From CAVTWS01 sp963738445 (GTDB lineage Bacteria > Actinomycetota > Acidimicrobiia > Acidimicrobiales > SHLQ01): DNA of 64,000 nt. The translations under genes were made by a program, and so were the position numbers. Below the pieces are notes generated by a model. The model searched no databases, had not been told where the DNA came from, and saw only the letters and a list, made by a program, of their open reading frames with translations. The DNA lies in contig CAVTWS010000012.1 of assembly GCA_963738445.1 (NCBI GenBank), positions 62,001 through 126,000 on the forward strand, read 5' to 3'. Shown one piece after another: positions 9,482 through 18,092 of this stretch; position 1 is the stretch's first letter; every line of letters begins with the position of its first letter.

Positions 9482-10708
9482 TCAGGACGTGCGCGGCCCC
9501 ACCGGTCCGTCGTACGCGAGCTGGAGCATGCCGTAGGTCCGGAAGATCGCGCCGGGGTACTGCTGGGGGACGAAGCCCGTCGGCGAGGCGGAGGTTCGGC
9601 AGCCGGCGATACAGGGTCTCGATCGCGACCCTCGCCTCCATGCGGGCGAGGTTCGAGCCGAGGCAGTGGTGGATCCCCATCCCGAAGCCGAGATGGCTCG
9701 GGAGGCTCGCGAAATCGCGATCGATGACGAACTCGTCGGCCGGTCGAACACCGCCGGGTCGTGGCTGCCCGCGCCATACACGTTGAACACCCGACAACCC
9801 TTGGGGATGTCACGCCCCCGACCTCGGTGTCCTTCATCGCGGTGCGGAACAGTCCATGGATCGGTCCGTCGAAGCGCATGCCCTCGTCGACCGCTGACAT
9901 CGACAGGCCTTCGAGATCGGCGAGCAGCTTGGCCTTCTCGGCCGGGTTCTCCTCCAACGCCTTGACCAGGTTGACGATCAGCGTCGTCGTCGTCGTGTTT
10001 CCGGCAGACAGCAGCAACCGGATGATCGCGACGCACTCGGTGGGGGTGAACCGCTCCCCGTCGATCTCGGCCTGCATGATCGCTGAGATCAGATCGGTCG
10101 GTTGCTCACCGCCGGAGTCGCCATCGCCGCGCCACGCTCGGCGACGAGTGCGGCCAGGTACGCGGTGAACGCCTCCATCTCGGCGGCGACCGCGCTGCGG
10201 TCGGGCATCGACGCCGCCCGTTCCTGGATCTCGCTCCACCGGCGGAAGTCGTCCCGATCGGCGAGCGGGACCCCGAGCATCTCGCAGATGATCTGCACCG
10301 GCAGCGCCGCACCGATCGTGCTGGTCAGCTCGAACGTGCCCCCGCTCGGATCGGGAGCTGGTCGATGTAGTCGTCGGCGACCTTCTGGATGTGCGGGCCG
10401 ATCGCCTCGACACGGGCCGGGGAGAAGGCCGACATCAATAGGCGGCGTTGTTGGTGTGGCGGGGCGGATCGGCGAACGAGAGCACCTGCTCCTCATCGCT
10501 GTAGGACTCGATCGCGACCGTGACCCCGTGGGCATTGGAGAACGCCTGATGGTTGCGCAGCACCTCGGTGATCAGGTCGTACCGGGTGATCTGGAAGAAC
10601 TCCTCGGCGGCGGTAGGGTACGTGGGCGACCGGGCACGGCGCGCGGTCGGCGGCGATGGCCGCCCACGGCGGGTCGATGCTTTCGACGACAGGGTTGTAC
10701 TCGGGCAT
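9482..10708 (-). CDS. Cytochrome P450 (frameshifted), partner of the adjacent ferredoxin
   Basis: Starts MPEYNPVVESIDPPWAAI. The I-helix has LLSAGNTTTT (oxygen-activation AGxxT motif), the K-helix ExxR is VDEGMRF, and the haem-binding loop is FGMGIHHCLG with the Cys thiolate ligand. The C-terminus is LQLAYDGPVGPRTS. Bacterial class I P450s hydroxylate hydrophobic substrates such as steroids, terpenes or aromatics with electrons from a ferredoxin. The ATG lies one base after the TGA of the ferredoxin gene, so the two are translationally coupled. Frame changes occur near 10620, 10340, 10110, 9810 and 9580. All key motifs survive, which leaves sequence error as a real alternative to decay. Confidence 0.8.
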
Positions 10709-10709
10709 G

Positions 10710-10962
10710 TCAGCGTCCTTCGGGTGAGGTCTGAGACGGAGATGGCGAACCACGGGACAGGCTTCCGACCTGCTTCGAAGGGCGGCGATGGTCGACCCGA
10801 CTCCCAGTCGACGTCGGGGCGGACGTAGGACTTGCGGTCGATCACGACGAACACCTGGGGCATCGACTGCTGGCAATGCGCCGTCCCGCTGCAGATGTCG
10901 TGGTCGACCCCGACCGCCACCTGTTGGTTGCCGTCCTGGGCGGTGGGCTCGGCTTCTGGCAC
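10710..10962 (-). CDS. Small 3Fe-4S-type ferredoxin (P450 redox partner)
   Basis: About 80 residues starting at GTG 10962, with GAGGAG roughly 9 bases upstream. VAVGVDHDICSGTAHC and PQVF are the first two-cysteine cluster region of actinobacterial P450-associated ferredoxins, and the distal CP motif (CPWFAI) is recovered after a one-base frame change near 10760. The CxxH/A spacing with three cluster cysteines fits a [3Fe-4S] or [4Fe-4S] single-cluster protein. It would pass electrons to the P450 encoded immediately downstream. The stop TGA is separated from the P450 ATG by a single base. Confidence 0.75.
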
Positions 10963-11178
10963 CGTGGCTGCTCCTCGGCGTGGGCGACGGGGGAACAGCT
11001 TGCCACGGTCTCCTCGCGTCGGCAGGGCCAGCGTGCCGGTCGGTCAGGTGGTGAGGGTCAGCGGCAGCTCGACGAGTCGGCGAACCATCAGGCTCTTCTG
11101 GTGCTGCAGCGCCGCGGGAGGCCCAGCGACCGCGGCTCTGGGTTACAGCGCCGAGCCCGCCCGGCATACTGGGGCACC

Positions 11179-12243
11179 GTGACCGGCCGTGCGACCATCT
11201 CGGTCATCATCCCGGCGTTCGAGGCCGAAGACCTGGTCGACAGCGCCCTGGCCTCCGTGGCGGCCCAGACCCGCCCGGCCGATGAGGTCATCCTGATCGA
11301 CGATGCCTCGACCGACTCGACGGTGGAGCGCGCCATGGCGTGGACACCCAGACTCCCGCTCCGCGTCATCTGCCTGGAGCAGAACATGGGCGGGCGACTG
11401 GGGGCGGGCGGCCCACGATCGGTGGCTATCGCCGCTTCGTCGAGCGATCTGGTCGCGCTGCTCGACGTCGACGACGTCTGGAGCGCCGACCACCTCGAAG
11501 TCATGGAGCACACCCACGCCCAAGACCCCGGCGGACTGGTGGCGGCGAACAACGTCTTGTGGGTTCCCGGCCGGGCGCTGGGCCGGCACGACGCCGCCGT
11601 GCTGGTCCCCGTGCCCTCGGCCGACCGGCAAGCCCAGGCCATCCTCGACGAGAACTTCGTCTTCGTGGGGACGCTGTTCAGTCGTCACCTCTACGAGCGC
11701 GCCGGCGGGTTTCGGTCCACCCCCTGTGAGGATTGGGACCTGTGGATCCGCATGATCGCGACGGGGGCGCGGGTCACCATGCCGTCGACCGTCACCGTCC
11801 ACTATCGCCAGTCGGAGCACAGTGTCTCGAGCGGTGATCGCATCCTCACCGGCGAGATCGCGCTTCTCGATCGGCTCGCCGTCGAGCGGGTGGGCGACGA
11901 ACGTCGTGTCGTGCTCAGGGCGCTACGGCGCCGGCGAGCCCGAGTGTCATACCTCGACGGCATCGACCACACCCTTGCCGGCGACCTCTCCGCGGCCCGG
12001 CGGGCCTTCTGGCGTGCCGTGACGACCGACCCCAGCCTGCGGCGCAGCAACTCGAGGCACAGCGGTTCGGTGGTGCTCCGGGCCGCCGCCTGCATGGTTG
12101 CACCCCGACGCATGGTGGCCGTGCGACAGCGGCGCCAGTCCGATCCGGCCTTCATGGTGGGCGATCGGGCGGTGGCCCGCTGGCGGGCCCGACGACCCAT
12201 TGACGGCTCCCTCAGCGCCGCAGCACGATCGCGGGATGGGTGA
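11179..12243 (+). CDS. Family 2 glycosyltransferase
   Basis: A 354-residue GT-A fold enzyme starting at GTG with TISVIIPAFEAEDLVDSAL. The nucleotide-sugar binding region includes DEVILIDDASTDST, and the DXD-like metal motif is LLDVDDVWS. The acceptor-side motif is TPCEDWDLWIRM (the ED and W typical of GT2 enzymes). The C-terminal 130 residues are Arg-rich and lack clear membrane spans. It transfers a sugar from a nucleotide donor, probably to a cell-surface glycan, but donor and acceptor cannot be deduced. Its last 8 bases overlap the start of the next glycosyltransferase gene, indicating an operon. Confidence 0.85.
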   Translation: MTGRATISVIIPAFEAEDLVDSALASVAAQTRPADEVILIDDASTDSTVERAMAWTPRLPLRVICLEQNMGGRLGAGGPRSVAIAASSSDLVALLDVDDVWSADHLEVMEHTHAQDPGGLVAANNVLWVPGRALGRHDAAVLVPVPSADRQAQAILDENFVFVGTLFSRHLYERAGGFRSTPCEDWDLWIRMIATGARVTMPSTVTVHYRQSEHSVSSGDRILTGEIALLDRLAVERVGDERRVVLRALRRRRARVSYLDGIDHTLAGDLSAARRAFWRAVTTDPSLRRSNSRHSGSVVLRAAACMVAPRRMVAVRQRRQSDPAFMVGDRAVARWRARRPIDGSLSAAARSRDG

Positions 12244-13262
12244 AGAGACGTCGGACCGGTACGGCAGACGGGTGACCATCATGTCGGTGCCCCGGCAGCG
12301 ATGGAGCCTCTCGGAGCGATCGCTCAGCGCGATCATCCGGACGATGCCGGCCGGCGCTCAGCTCATCTACGTCGACGGCGGTTCGCCGCAACGCATCTCC
12401 GGACAGCTCGAACGGATGGTCCGCGACGCCGGGGGCATCTGGATACGCAGGGAGTGCGCGTTGTCCGGTAACGAAGCCCGGAACCTGGCCCTGGAGCACG
12501 CTGATGGGGAGTTCGTGGTCAGCATCGACAACGACGTCGTCCCCCACGAGCACTGGATCGAGCGCCTGGTCGACTGTGCCGACGAGACCGGCGCCGGGTT
12601 GGTCGGTCCCACCATCTTGCAAGGCCAGGACGAGTCGAGCCGCCAGGTGCACACCGCCGGTGGCCGGTTGGAGATCCACGACGGCGTGTTGCGTATCAAC
12701 GAGCACCACTACCAGCTCCGGTCGCTCGATTCGATCGAGAACCTGGTGCGTTTCCCGTCGAGCCAGCTCGAGTTCCACGCCCTCCTCATGCGCCAGCGCG
12801 TTCCTCGACGCCATGGGCCCCTTCGACGAAATGGTGCGCTCGATCGCCGATCACGAAGACGTCGTTCTCGAGGGGGCGAGGCTGGGCTTCGAGTGCTGGT
12901 TCGAGCCATCGAGCATCGTGCTGTTCTTGAACATGATCCCACTCGACGACGACGAGATCGGCTTCTGGCAGCTGCGCTGGTCGGAGGCGTTCAACAACCT
13001 CGGACTCGATCGATTCGCCGAGAAGTGGGAGATCGCCCCCCATCGAGGGTGGGCCGAGGAAGCACGGTGGTGGTCGGCCGCCGAGCGCACCCGGTGGATG
13101 CACGGTCGGTCGCGGTTGCACGGCTACGCCGGCCGGGCGCTGCGCAAGGCGTTCTGGACCCCGGTCGTCTCGGCGCCGGCCCGGGCGTGTGAACAACGTC
13201 TCGTGAGCCGTCGCGCCCGGCACGAGGTGGAGCGGCGGCTCGCCGTCCTCGGTCACGACTAG
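12236..13262 (+). CDS. Glycosyltransferase 2-like protein (one frameshift)
   Basis: Starts at ATG inside the end of the preceding glycosyltransferase. The N-terminal half has VTIMSVPRQRWSLSERSL, AQLIYVDGGSP and GEFVVSIDNDVVPHEHWIER, where DND is the metal-binding motif. After a one-base frame change near 12795 the protein continues with FLDAMGPFDEMVRSIADHEDVVLEGARLG, which matches the acceptor-site ED motif, and ends with an Arg-rich tail. The expected length is about 342 residues. It probably acts in the same surface glycan pathway as its neighbour. Confidence 0.75.
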
Positions 13263-13481
13263 CAGGATGGCGAGAATCGCCGGTTGAGCGTCGGCCGGAG
13301 GTCCCGCTCGACCGTGATGCCACCACCGCCGGTGGGAGAGGTGGGGTCAGGTTTCGTCAAGGCAGCGCAGCGTCTGGTGGATGTCCTTCATGACGAGGAC
13401 GAGGTGCTGCGCAGGAGAGAGCGACCTTCGCGGTGCCGGCGTTCGCTGGCGAGCGTGTTGGTGCAACCAGCCTGTCCGCTC

Positions 13482-13590
13482 GGGCCACCGTGGCTGTCGC
13501 CGAGCGAACGGTTCTGGACCCTACGCGAATGGTGTCGCGGAGCTCGTCGTGGGCTCGATGCTGCTCGTGGAGCCAAGATCGGTCAGGTGG
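13482..13590 (+). pseudogene. Fragment of a DoxX-like membrane protein gene
   Basis: About 36 codons resembling the middle of the DoxX-like gene at 1024-1413: PPWLSPSERFWT, then after one frame change YANGVAELVVGSMLLVEP. Flanking sequence on both sides shows no further similarity and no start or stop fits a gene. It overlaps the last few bases of the heliorhodopsin gene on the other strand. The 218 bases between the glycosyltransferase stop (13262) and this fragment hold nothing else recognisable. Confidence 0.55.
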
Positions 13591-14454
13591 CGAGTGACCC
13601 GCCGTAGATCTGCCAGGCGAGCACGGACTTCGCCGCGAGGCTGAGGACGAGATAGGTCTTCTCGCCGAAGGCGTAGTCGCGACCAGCGGCCGATCCCTCG
13701 GTACTGCAGCCACTGGTTGAGCCCGAAGCTGAAGAAGAAGACCAGTTCGGCGATCACGATGCCGTAGACGAATCCGGGCACCGTGTCGGCACCGATGATG
13801 TTGACCCAGATCGCCACCCAGGGTGCGACTCCTGCGATCGTGCCGAACCAGAACGGCAGCATGGTCGTCGATGTCCTACCCGGCGGGTTCATGCGTTCCT
13901 GTAGCCAGCCGAAAAGGATCATGGCGACGTTCGCGCCGGCGATGGCCACCACTGCGGCGATGTCCGTGATGCCGCTGTACGACGCGATCAACAGCACCAT
14001 CAGGGTGGCGCTGAGCGAGTACTCCACCCACCGGAACCGGTTGATGCCTCGACCGAGGTCGCGCTCGTAGGTGCGACGCGGCGAACGTGGCCGTGGCCAG
14101 GTGGTCGAACGCGGCCAACAACAGGAACAGGGCGATGGCGGGGCCGATCCGGACGTCGAACAACCCCTCGGGTGTGGTCAAACGCGTGCCCGGAGGGCCT
14201 TGCGGATAGGTGGAGGTGACGGTGATGGCGAAGTCGCTCGCCATCACGAGGATCAGCACCGCCTGCGCGACATGCAACACCGTCAGGCCGAGGTTCCACC
14301 TCCACAGACCGGTCAGACGCTCCGGCGTGACGCCGGAGGCGGTGGACTCGGTCCGGTCGGTAGGAGTCTCAGGCGAGGAGGCTGCGGAGCATCCAGGAGG
14401 TCTTCTCGTGGACTTGGAGTCGTTGGGTGAGGAGATCGGCTGTGGGTTCGTCAT
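13583..14454 (-). CDS. Heliorhodopsin (two frameshifts)
   Basis: Joined across two one-base frame changes (near 14065 and 13680), this is a seven-helix heliorhodopsin of about 290 residues. N-terminal helices: LTVLHVAQAVLILVMASDFA and LFDVRIGPAIALFLLLAAFDH. Helix C is RWVEYSLSATLMVLLIA with the counterion Glu. Later helices include GANVAMILFGWLQE and ELVFFFSFGLNQWLQYRG. Helix G is SLAAKSVLAWQIYGG with the retinal-binding Lys, about 131 residues after the Glu, matching described family members (134 in 48C12). Heliorhodopsins are inverted-topology, light-sensing rather than ion-pumping retinal proteins. The ATG at 14454, preceded by GAGAAGG, lies inside the 3' end of the Dps gene, so a 40-residue cytoplasmic extension is predicted; a shorter start is possible. 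Confidence 0.88.
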
Positions 14455-14845
14455 GGGCCTTCTCGACTATGGGGAAGATCGACCGGGCGGTGCGGGCGAC
14501 GGCTTCTTGTGCGACGACGAGGCGACGAAGCATCTCCATGGCATCGGGGCAGTCGTCGTCTTCGGTGACCGAGGATAGTGCGGTGAACTCGCGGTAGGTG
14601 CCGGGTGCGGGGGCGCCGAGCGAGCGGATCCGCTCGGCGATGAGGTCGACGGCGAGGGCGAGCTCGTTGTACTGCGTCTCGAACATCAGGTGCAGGGTCT
14701 GGAACATGGGACCGACGACGTTCCAGTGGTAGTTGTGGGTCTTGAGGTAGAGGGTGTAGGTGTCAGCGAGCAGGCGGGCGAGTCCGTCGGTGATGGCTCG
14801 GCGGTCGGTCTCGTCGATCCCGATGTCGATCAGGGGTTGAGTCAT
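14369..14845 (-). CDS. dps: Dps/ferritin-like DNA-protection protein
   Basis: An intact protein of 158 residues of the Dps family. THNYHWNVVGPMF contains the first ferroxidase His of the inter-subunit iron site, and LAVDLIAERIRSLG gives the Asp and Glu ligands. C-terminal helices include EKTSWMLRSLL. Dps dodecamers bind DNA and detoxify Fe2+ with H2O2. The ATG overlaps the stop of the upstream 63-residue gene as ATGA, and the 3' end overlaps the heliorhodopsin start, so all four genes from 15248 to 13583 look translationally coupled. This ties an oxidative-stress protein to a light sensor. Confidence 0.93.
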   Translation of the reverse strand: MTQPLIDIGIDETDRRAITDGLARLLADTYTLYLKTHNYHWNVVGPMFQTLHLMFETQYNELALAVDLIAERIRSLGAPAPGTYREFTALSSVTEDDDCPDAMEMLRRLVVAQEAVARTARSIFPIVEKAHDEPTADLLTQRLQVHEKTSWMLRSLLA

Positions 14846-15033
14846 TGGGACGTGGTCCTTGGTGTACCACCGACCTCGTCCGAGCCCCGGTCGGTGTAGG
14901 CCGGCCCCGGGGCCGAGTCCTTGGCCTCCGACTGGGCGATCTGTCCGAGCCAGATGCCGCCGGCCATGACCGCGCCCCAGATGGTGAGCGCGAAGACGGC
15001 AACTCCGACGCTGAAGATCACGGTCTGGCTCAT
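14842..15033 (-). CDS. Small single-span membrane protein in heliorhodopsin operon
   Basis: 63 residues with one hydrophobic segment (residues 5-30, TVIFSVGVAVFALTIWGAV and following GG) and a polar, Asp/Gly-rich C-terminal tail. No family recognised. Its ATG overlaps the stop of the upstream small membrane gene as ATGA, and its stop overlaps the Dps start the same way. The shape resembles small accessory subunits of respiratory or membrane complexes, but no motif proves this. Confidence 0.7.
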   Translation of the reverse strand: MSQTVIFSVGVAVFALTIWGAVMAGGIWLGQIAQSEAKDSAPGPAYTDRGSDEVGGTPRTTSQ

Positions 15034-15248
15034 GACCGTGCCCCACGGCGACCACGAGGAACGACCTCGGCCACCGGTGTCAGCAACAAGGTTCCGAGCG
15101 AGTAGATCGATGGCACCCAGAGACCGACGAAGATGCCCGCCGACGTGTCGTCCTTCACGAAGTACAGAAAGACGGAGAAGAGGAACGAGAGGAAACCGGC
15201 AACGACGAACGGGAGCCTCACGCGAATCGATGGATGGAGTCTGGGCAT
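15030..15248 (-). CDS. Small two-span membrane protein, first gene of heliorhodopsin operon
   Basis: 72 residues with two hydrophobic segments (residues 11-29 and 38-58: PFVVAGFLSFLFSVFLYFV and VGLWVPSIYSLGTLLL), a short acidic loop KDDTSAG between them and an Arg-rich end. It starts at ATG with GGAGG about 6 bases upstream. No family recognised. It is the promoter-proximal gene of the four-gene set ending with heliorhodopsin, and is divergent from the SnoaL-like gene at 15414, so the 165 bases between them should hold the operon promoter. Its position suggests a function linked to heliorhodopsin or Dps. Confidence 0.7.
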   Translation of the reverse strand: MPRLHPSIRVRLPFVVAGFLSFLFSVFLYFVKDDTSAGIFVGLWVPSIYSLGTLLLTPVAEVVPRGRRGARS

Positions 15249-15413
15249 CGGATACCTCCGGTACGAGGGGTTGCCTGTGAGTACGTCCCGGTAGGGGAAA
15301 TAGATGCAGTCAGACGTCGATTGCCAGCGGGTGGTGTCTGAGGGGCGCGGTCAGCGATCGGCGGGATGGCGGCCGATCCTCTACGTTGACCTCTCCAAAG
15401 CCCGAGGAACCAC

Positions 15414-15922
15414 ATGTCCGACCCGTCAACGCTCATCGCCGAGCTCGCCGAACTCGCCGCACGTGTCCAGCGGCTCGAGGACGAGCGCGAGATCACCCGC
15501 GTGCTCACGAGCTACGGCCTGGCCGTCGACCTGGGCGACGCCGACCTGTGCGCCGATCTCTACACGGCCGACACCGTGATCGACCTCGGCGTGGCCTCGC
15601 AGTTCACGGGCACCGCGGGGCGCGCCAGTTGGTGCTCGACGAACGCCATCAGGAGATCGTCGGTCGTTGCGCGCACACGATGGGGCCGTTCGTGGTCGAC
15701 GTCGATGTCGACGGTGATCGCGCCACCGCGACGGGCTACGTGCGCGTGTACATCAGCGACCCCGACATGCGGAACCCACGCCTGTGGCGGATCGGCTACA
15801 CCTCCTTCGAGCTGCACCGAGCCGGGCGTTCGTGGCAGATCGCCAAGCGCCTCTCCCGATCCCTCGGCGCCGAGGCCGGCGCGGAACTGCTGCGCGTCGG
15901 GTTCGACGGTCCCCGGTCATGA
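15414..15922 (+). CDS. SnoaL-like (NTF2-fold) protein (one frameshift)
   Basis: Begins LIAELAELAARVQRLEDERE, ITRVLTSYGLAVDLGDADLC and LYTADTVIDLG, the N-terminal helices and first strand of the SnoaL_4/NTF2-like fold. A frame change near 15620 leads into LVLDERHQEIVGRCAHTMGP, VDVDGDRATATGYVRVY and SWQIAKRLSRSLG. The total length is about 169 residues. Such proteins include small cyclases, dehydratases and isomerases or act as auxiliary subunits; no catalytic residues can be assigned with confidence. A related intact protein is encoded at 47089-47568. Confidence 0.75.
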
Positions 15923-15960
15923 CCCCGGGTCAAGATCCCGAGGTACAGGAGGACGATCGA

Positions 15961-16585
15961 TGAGAGAACCGAACCGTATTGGCTGGTTGGGCTCCGCCCT
16001 CGACGGTCCCGGAGGTGGGTACGACAAGATCCACCGCCTGGCCTTCGCCGTCCGGTGGAGCACATCCTCCACGCAGAGAACGGTCTGCCCTACGGCACCG
16101 CGAAGAACGCAGCCAATGGATTCCGGTGGCTGGTCGACCAGGGGTGCATCGCCGTCGCCGGCGCGTACAGCTCGGACAACGCGGTGACTGTCGGCCCGGT
16201 GGCCAACGAACTGAAGGTGCCCCGATCAGCTGGGCAGGGACCGAGCGGCTTCGGGGCGAGTACTGCTTCCGTCTCGGCAACGGTGACTGCGGCGGCGACG
16301 CCGCGCTGGTCGTCGCCCCTGAAGCGCAAGGGCTACACGCGTATCGCGGTGCTGAGTGAGGTCTCACCGAACGGCGAGGAGTACTTCCGGTTCCTACGCC
16401 AGGAGTGCCGGCGACGCGACATCAGCATCGCCGCGGTGGAGACCGTCGGTCAGACGCCCGCCCCACAGACCCACATCGCCTGCTCACCGCACGAGCACGG
16501 CATGTTCCGGGGCGACTGGCTGCTCTACGGCCGTGTCACCGACGGCGAGCTCGAGTTCGAGGGCCGGTTCGAACAGTGGGAGTAG
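15961..16585 (+). pseudogene. ABC-type branched-chain/urea substrate-binding protein remnant with internal deletions
   Basis: The sequence has N-terminal and central parts of a cytoplasmic-looking periplasmic-binding-protein fold: NRIGWLGSALDGPGGGYDKI, then HILHAENGLPYGTAKNA, WLVDQGCIAVAGAYSSDNA, ERLRGEYCFRLGNGDCGG, YTRIAVLSEVSPNGEEYF. It then jumps from VETVGQTP directly to QTHIACSPHEHGMFRGDWLLYGRV, which belongs at the C-terminus. The normal protein is about 360-400 residues, so about 450 bases are missing near 16460 and a shorter piece near 16050. Frame changes lie near 16050 and 16235. The gene cannot encode a functional receptor as written. Confidence 0.75.
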
Positions 16586-16617
16586 CGCTTCCTCGTCGAG
16601 CGCTCGTTGGTGCGTCG

Positions 16618-17394
16618 CTACTCGACGACGCCGCGCTCGTCGAGCCATGACTGCCAGCGGACGGTCTCTCGCTCGGCGGCCGCGGCTCCCTCCGCGCCGT
16701 AGAGGTAGGACCAGATCGACACGCTGGACCGGTCGCCGGTGCCTTCGACCGCCAGGAACGCGGTGCCCGGTGCCGGCCCCGTCACCACGAGCGCGAGCCG
16801 ATGCCGGGCCGCCTCGACCACGGTTCCTACGAGGCACCGCGCGTCGGCGCCATGAAGCTCGACCCGATCTCCAGGCGCCGGCGCAGCGGGAATGCCGAGG
16901 GCGGTGGTCACCGACGCCCAGACCTCGTCGCGGGAGCCGGCCCACATGGCCGTCGGCAACGAGGCGGTGGCGGTCCGGCCGCGGAAGTGCTCCATGTGGA
17001 GCCTGAGGTTCAGGAGGAACAGCGGCCATCCCTCGGTCATGCCGTCGTACTGCCCGTCCCATTCCTCGCCGGATCCGAACCCGGAGTTGACGAGCCGCAC
17101 GATGCAGGTGCCGCCGTCACGCGCCTCGAGGAGCCATTCGAACGCCAGCCCGGGAACCCCCTCGCCGCCGTCGAACACGATCCGGCTCGGTGGTTCCCAT
17201 ACGGCCACCCGGCCGTCGATCTGCATCTGGGGGCCGGGTCCGAACGACGCGGTCGCGGCACCGCCGGCGCGTTCCTCGACCGTGTGCGGCACGTACCACG
17301 ACGAGATGCCCGGCCCCGTGGCGATGGCGCGCCACACCTCCTCGGGGGTGCCGATGACCTCGACCTCGAGCTCGATGAAACGTTCTTCGGACAC
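16618..17394 (-). CDS. SRPBCC/AHSA1-type START-like domain protein
   Basis: 258 residues starting at GTG 17394 with IELEVEVIGTPEEVWRAIATG and SSWYVPHTVEE, the typical beginning of the AHSA1 (activator of Hsp90 ATPase homologue) branch of the SRPBCC fold. PGLAFEWLLEARDGGTC and SGFGSGEEWDGQYDGMTEGWPLFL are the C-terminal strand and helix. The last 90 residues form a second, weaker half. The fold has a hydrophobic ligand cavity; the ligand is unknown. The start lies 2 bases after the stop of an ArsR-type regulator gene, a common pairing for this family, so it is probably controlled by that regulator and the palindrome at 18002-18023. Confidence 0.85.
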   Translation of the reverse strand: MSEERFIELEVEVIGTPEEVWRAIATGPGISSWYVPHTVEERAGGAATASFGPGPQMQIDGRVAVWEPPSRIVFDGGEGVPGLAFEWLLEARDGGTCIVRLVNSGFGSGEEWDGQYDGMTEGWPLFLLNLRLHMEHFRGRTATASLPTAMWAGSRDEVWASVTTALGIPAAPAPGDRVELHGADARCLVGTVVEAARHRLALVVTGPAPGTAFLAVEGTGDRSSVSIWSYLYGAEGAAAAERETVRWQSWLDERGVVE

Positions 17395-17396
17395 GG

Positions 17397-17987
17397 TCAG
17401 GACTCCTCGTCGGCGGACGGTCGGGGATGCGCGGCGACGATGAGCCGGTGCCAGCGGCCGGCGGCGGCGGTCTCGTCGTGGAAGCGGGCGGCGAGCGTCG
17501 TGATCGCTGTGGTCAGCTCGTCGGTGAACGCGGCGCGGTCCGCCGCGGACGCGAAGCGGATCTCGGTGTCGATCGACAGGGTCGCCAACGTCAGGCCGGC
17601 GCGATCGGCACGTCGGGCGAGGTCGGCGACCTCTCGTAACATCCGGGCGGCGACCGCGATCAGGTAGCGAGTCGACAACCGGTCGGTGTGTTCGGGAGCG
17701 CAGGCATTGCGGCCCAGCGCGCCCGGTGACACCACAAAGGTGCGGGCGGACGCGACGAGGATGCGCTCGGTCAGCCCCCGACGGGGCCGCTCCTCGACCA
17801 AGTGCACCAGCCCGTGGGCCTCGAGTGCGTGCAGGTGGTAGTTCAGCTTCTGGCGGGTTTCGCCGAGCACGGGGGCAAGGGTCGTCGCCGAGCCGGGCTC
17901 GACCAGGGCGTGGAGGATCCTCGAGCGCAGTGGGTCCAATACCGCGGCCGCGGCGGCGGCCTCCTCGATCACGTCGACGTCGAGCAC
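17397..17987 (-). CDS. ArsR/winged-helix transcriptional regulator
   Basis: About 196 residues. The winged-helix domain (residues 10-85) reads AVLDPLRSRILHALVEPGSA, then ETRQKLNYHLHALEAHGLV for the recognition helix and LVEERPRRGLTERIL for the wing. The C-terminal half is helical (RAGLTLATLSIDTEIRF and onward) and resembles the dimerisation or ligand domain of ArsR-like regulators paired with SRPBCC proteins. The most plausible start is GTG 17987, though no strong ribosome-binding site is visible. A perfect palindrome lies 15 bases upstream and suggests autoregulation of this gene and the SRPBCC gene 2 bases downstream. Confidence 0.82.
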   Translation of the reverse strand: MLDVDVIEEAAAAAAVLDPLRSRILHALVEPGSATTLAPVLGETRQKLNYHLHALEAHGLVHLVEERPRRGLTERILVASARTFVVSPGALGRNACAPEHTDRLSTRYLIAVAARMLREVADLARRADRAGLTLATLSIDTEIRFASAADRAAFTDELTTAITTLAARFHDETAAAGRWHRLIVAAHPRPSADEES

Positions 17988-18001
17988 CCATCCATCGTCG
18001 A

Positions 18002-18023
18002 ATTGACAACCATGATTGTCAAT
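18002..18023. promoter_or_regulatory. Palindromic operator upstream of ArsR-type gene
   Basis: Perfect inverted repeat ATTGACAA - 6 bases - TTGTCAAT. The arms also resemble a TTGACA -35 element. It lies between the ArsR-type gene (minus strand) and the GNAT gene (plus strand), 15 bases from the regulator start. Arms of 8 bases around a 6-base spacer fit a winged-helix dimer. Confidence 0.7.
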
Positions 18024-18092
18024 AGAGGGATGGTTCCACTCTGCGGTCCAAATTCGGTAGCGGAGTCGTGATCCTGCTGGCAGGCTCGGGGC

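Noticed and set aside
9482..10708. Programmed ribosomal frameshifting in the P450 gene
   Set aside because: There are several shifts at unrelated sequences, without slippery heptamers; indels or decay are simpler.
16618..17394. SRPBCC protein as a polyketide cyclase
   Set aside because: The pairing with an ArsR-type regulator and the N-terminal motif fit the AHSA1 branch better; no polyketide synthase genes are nearby.
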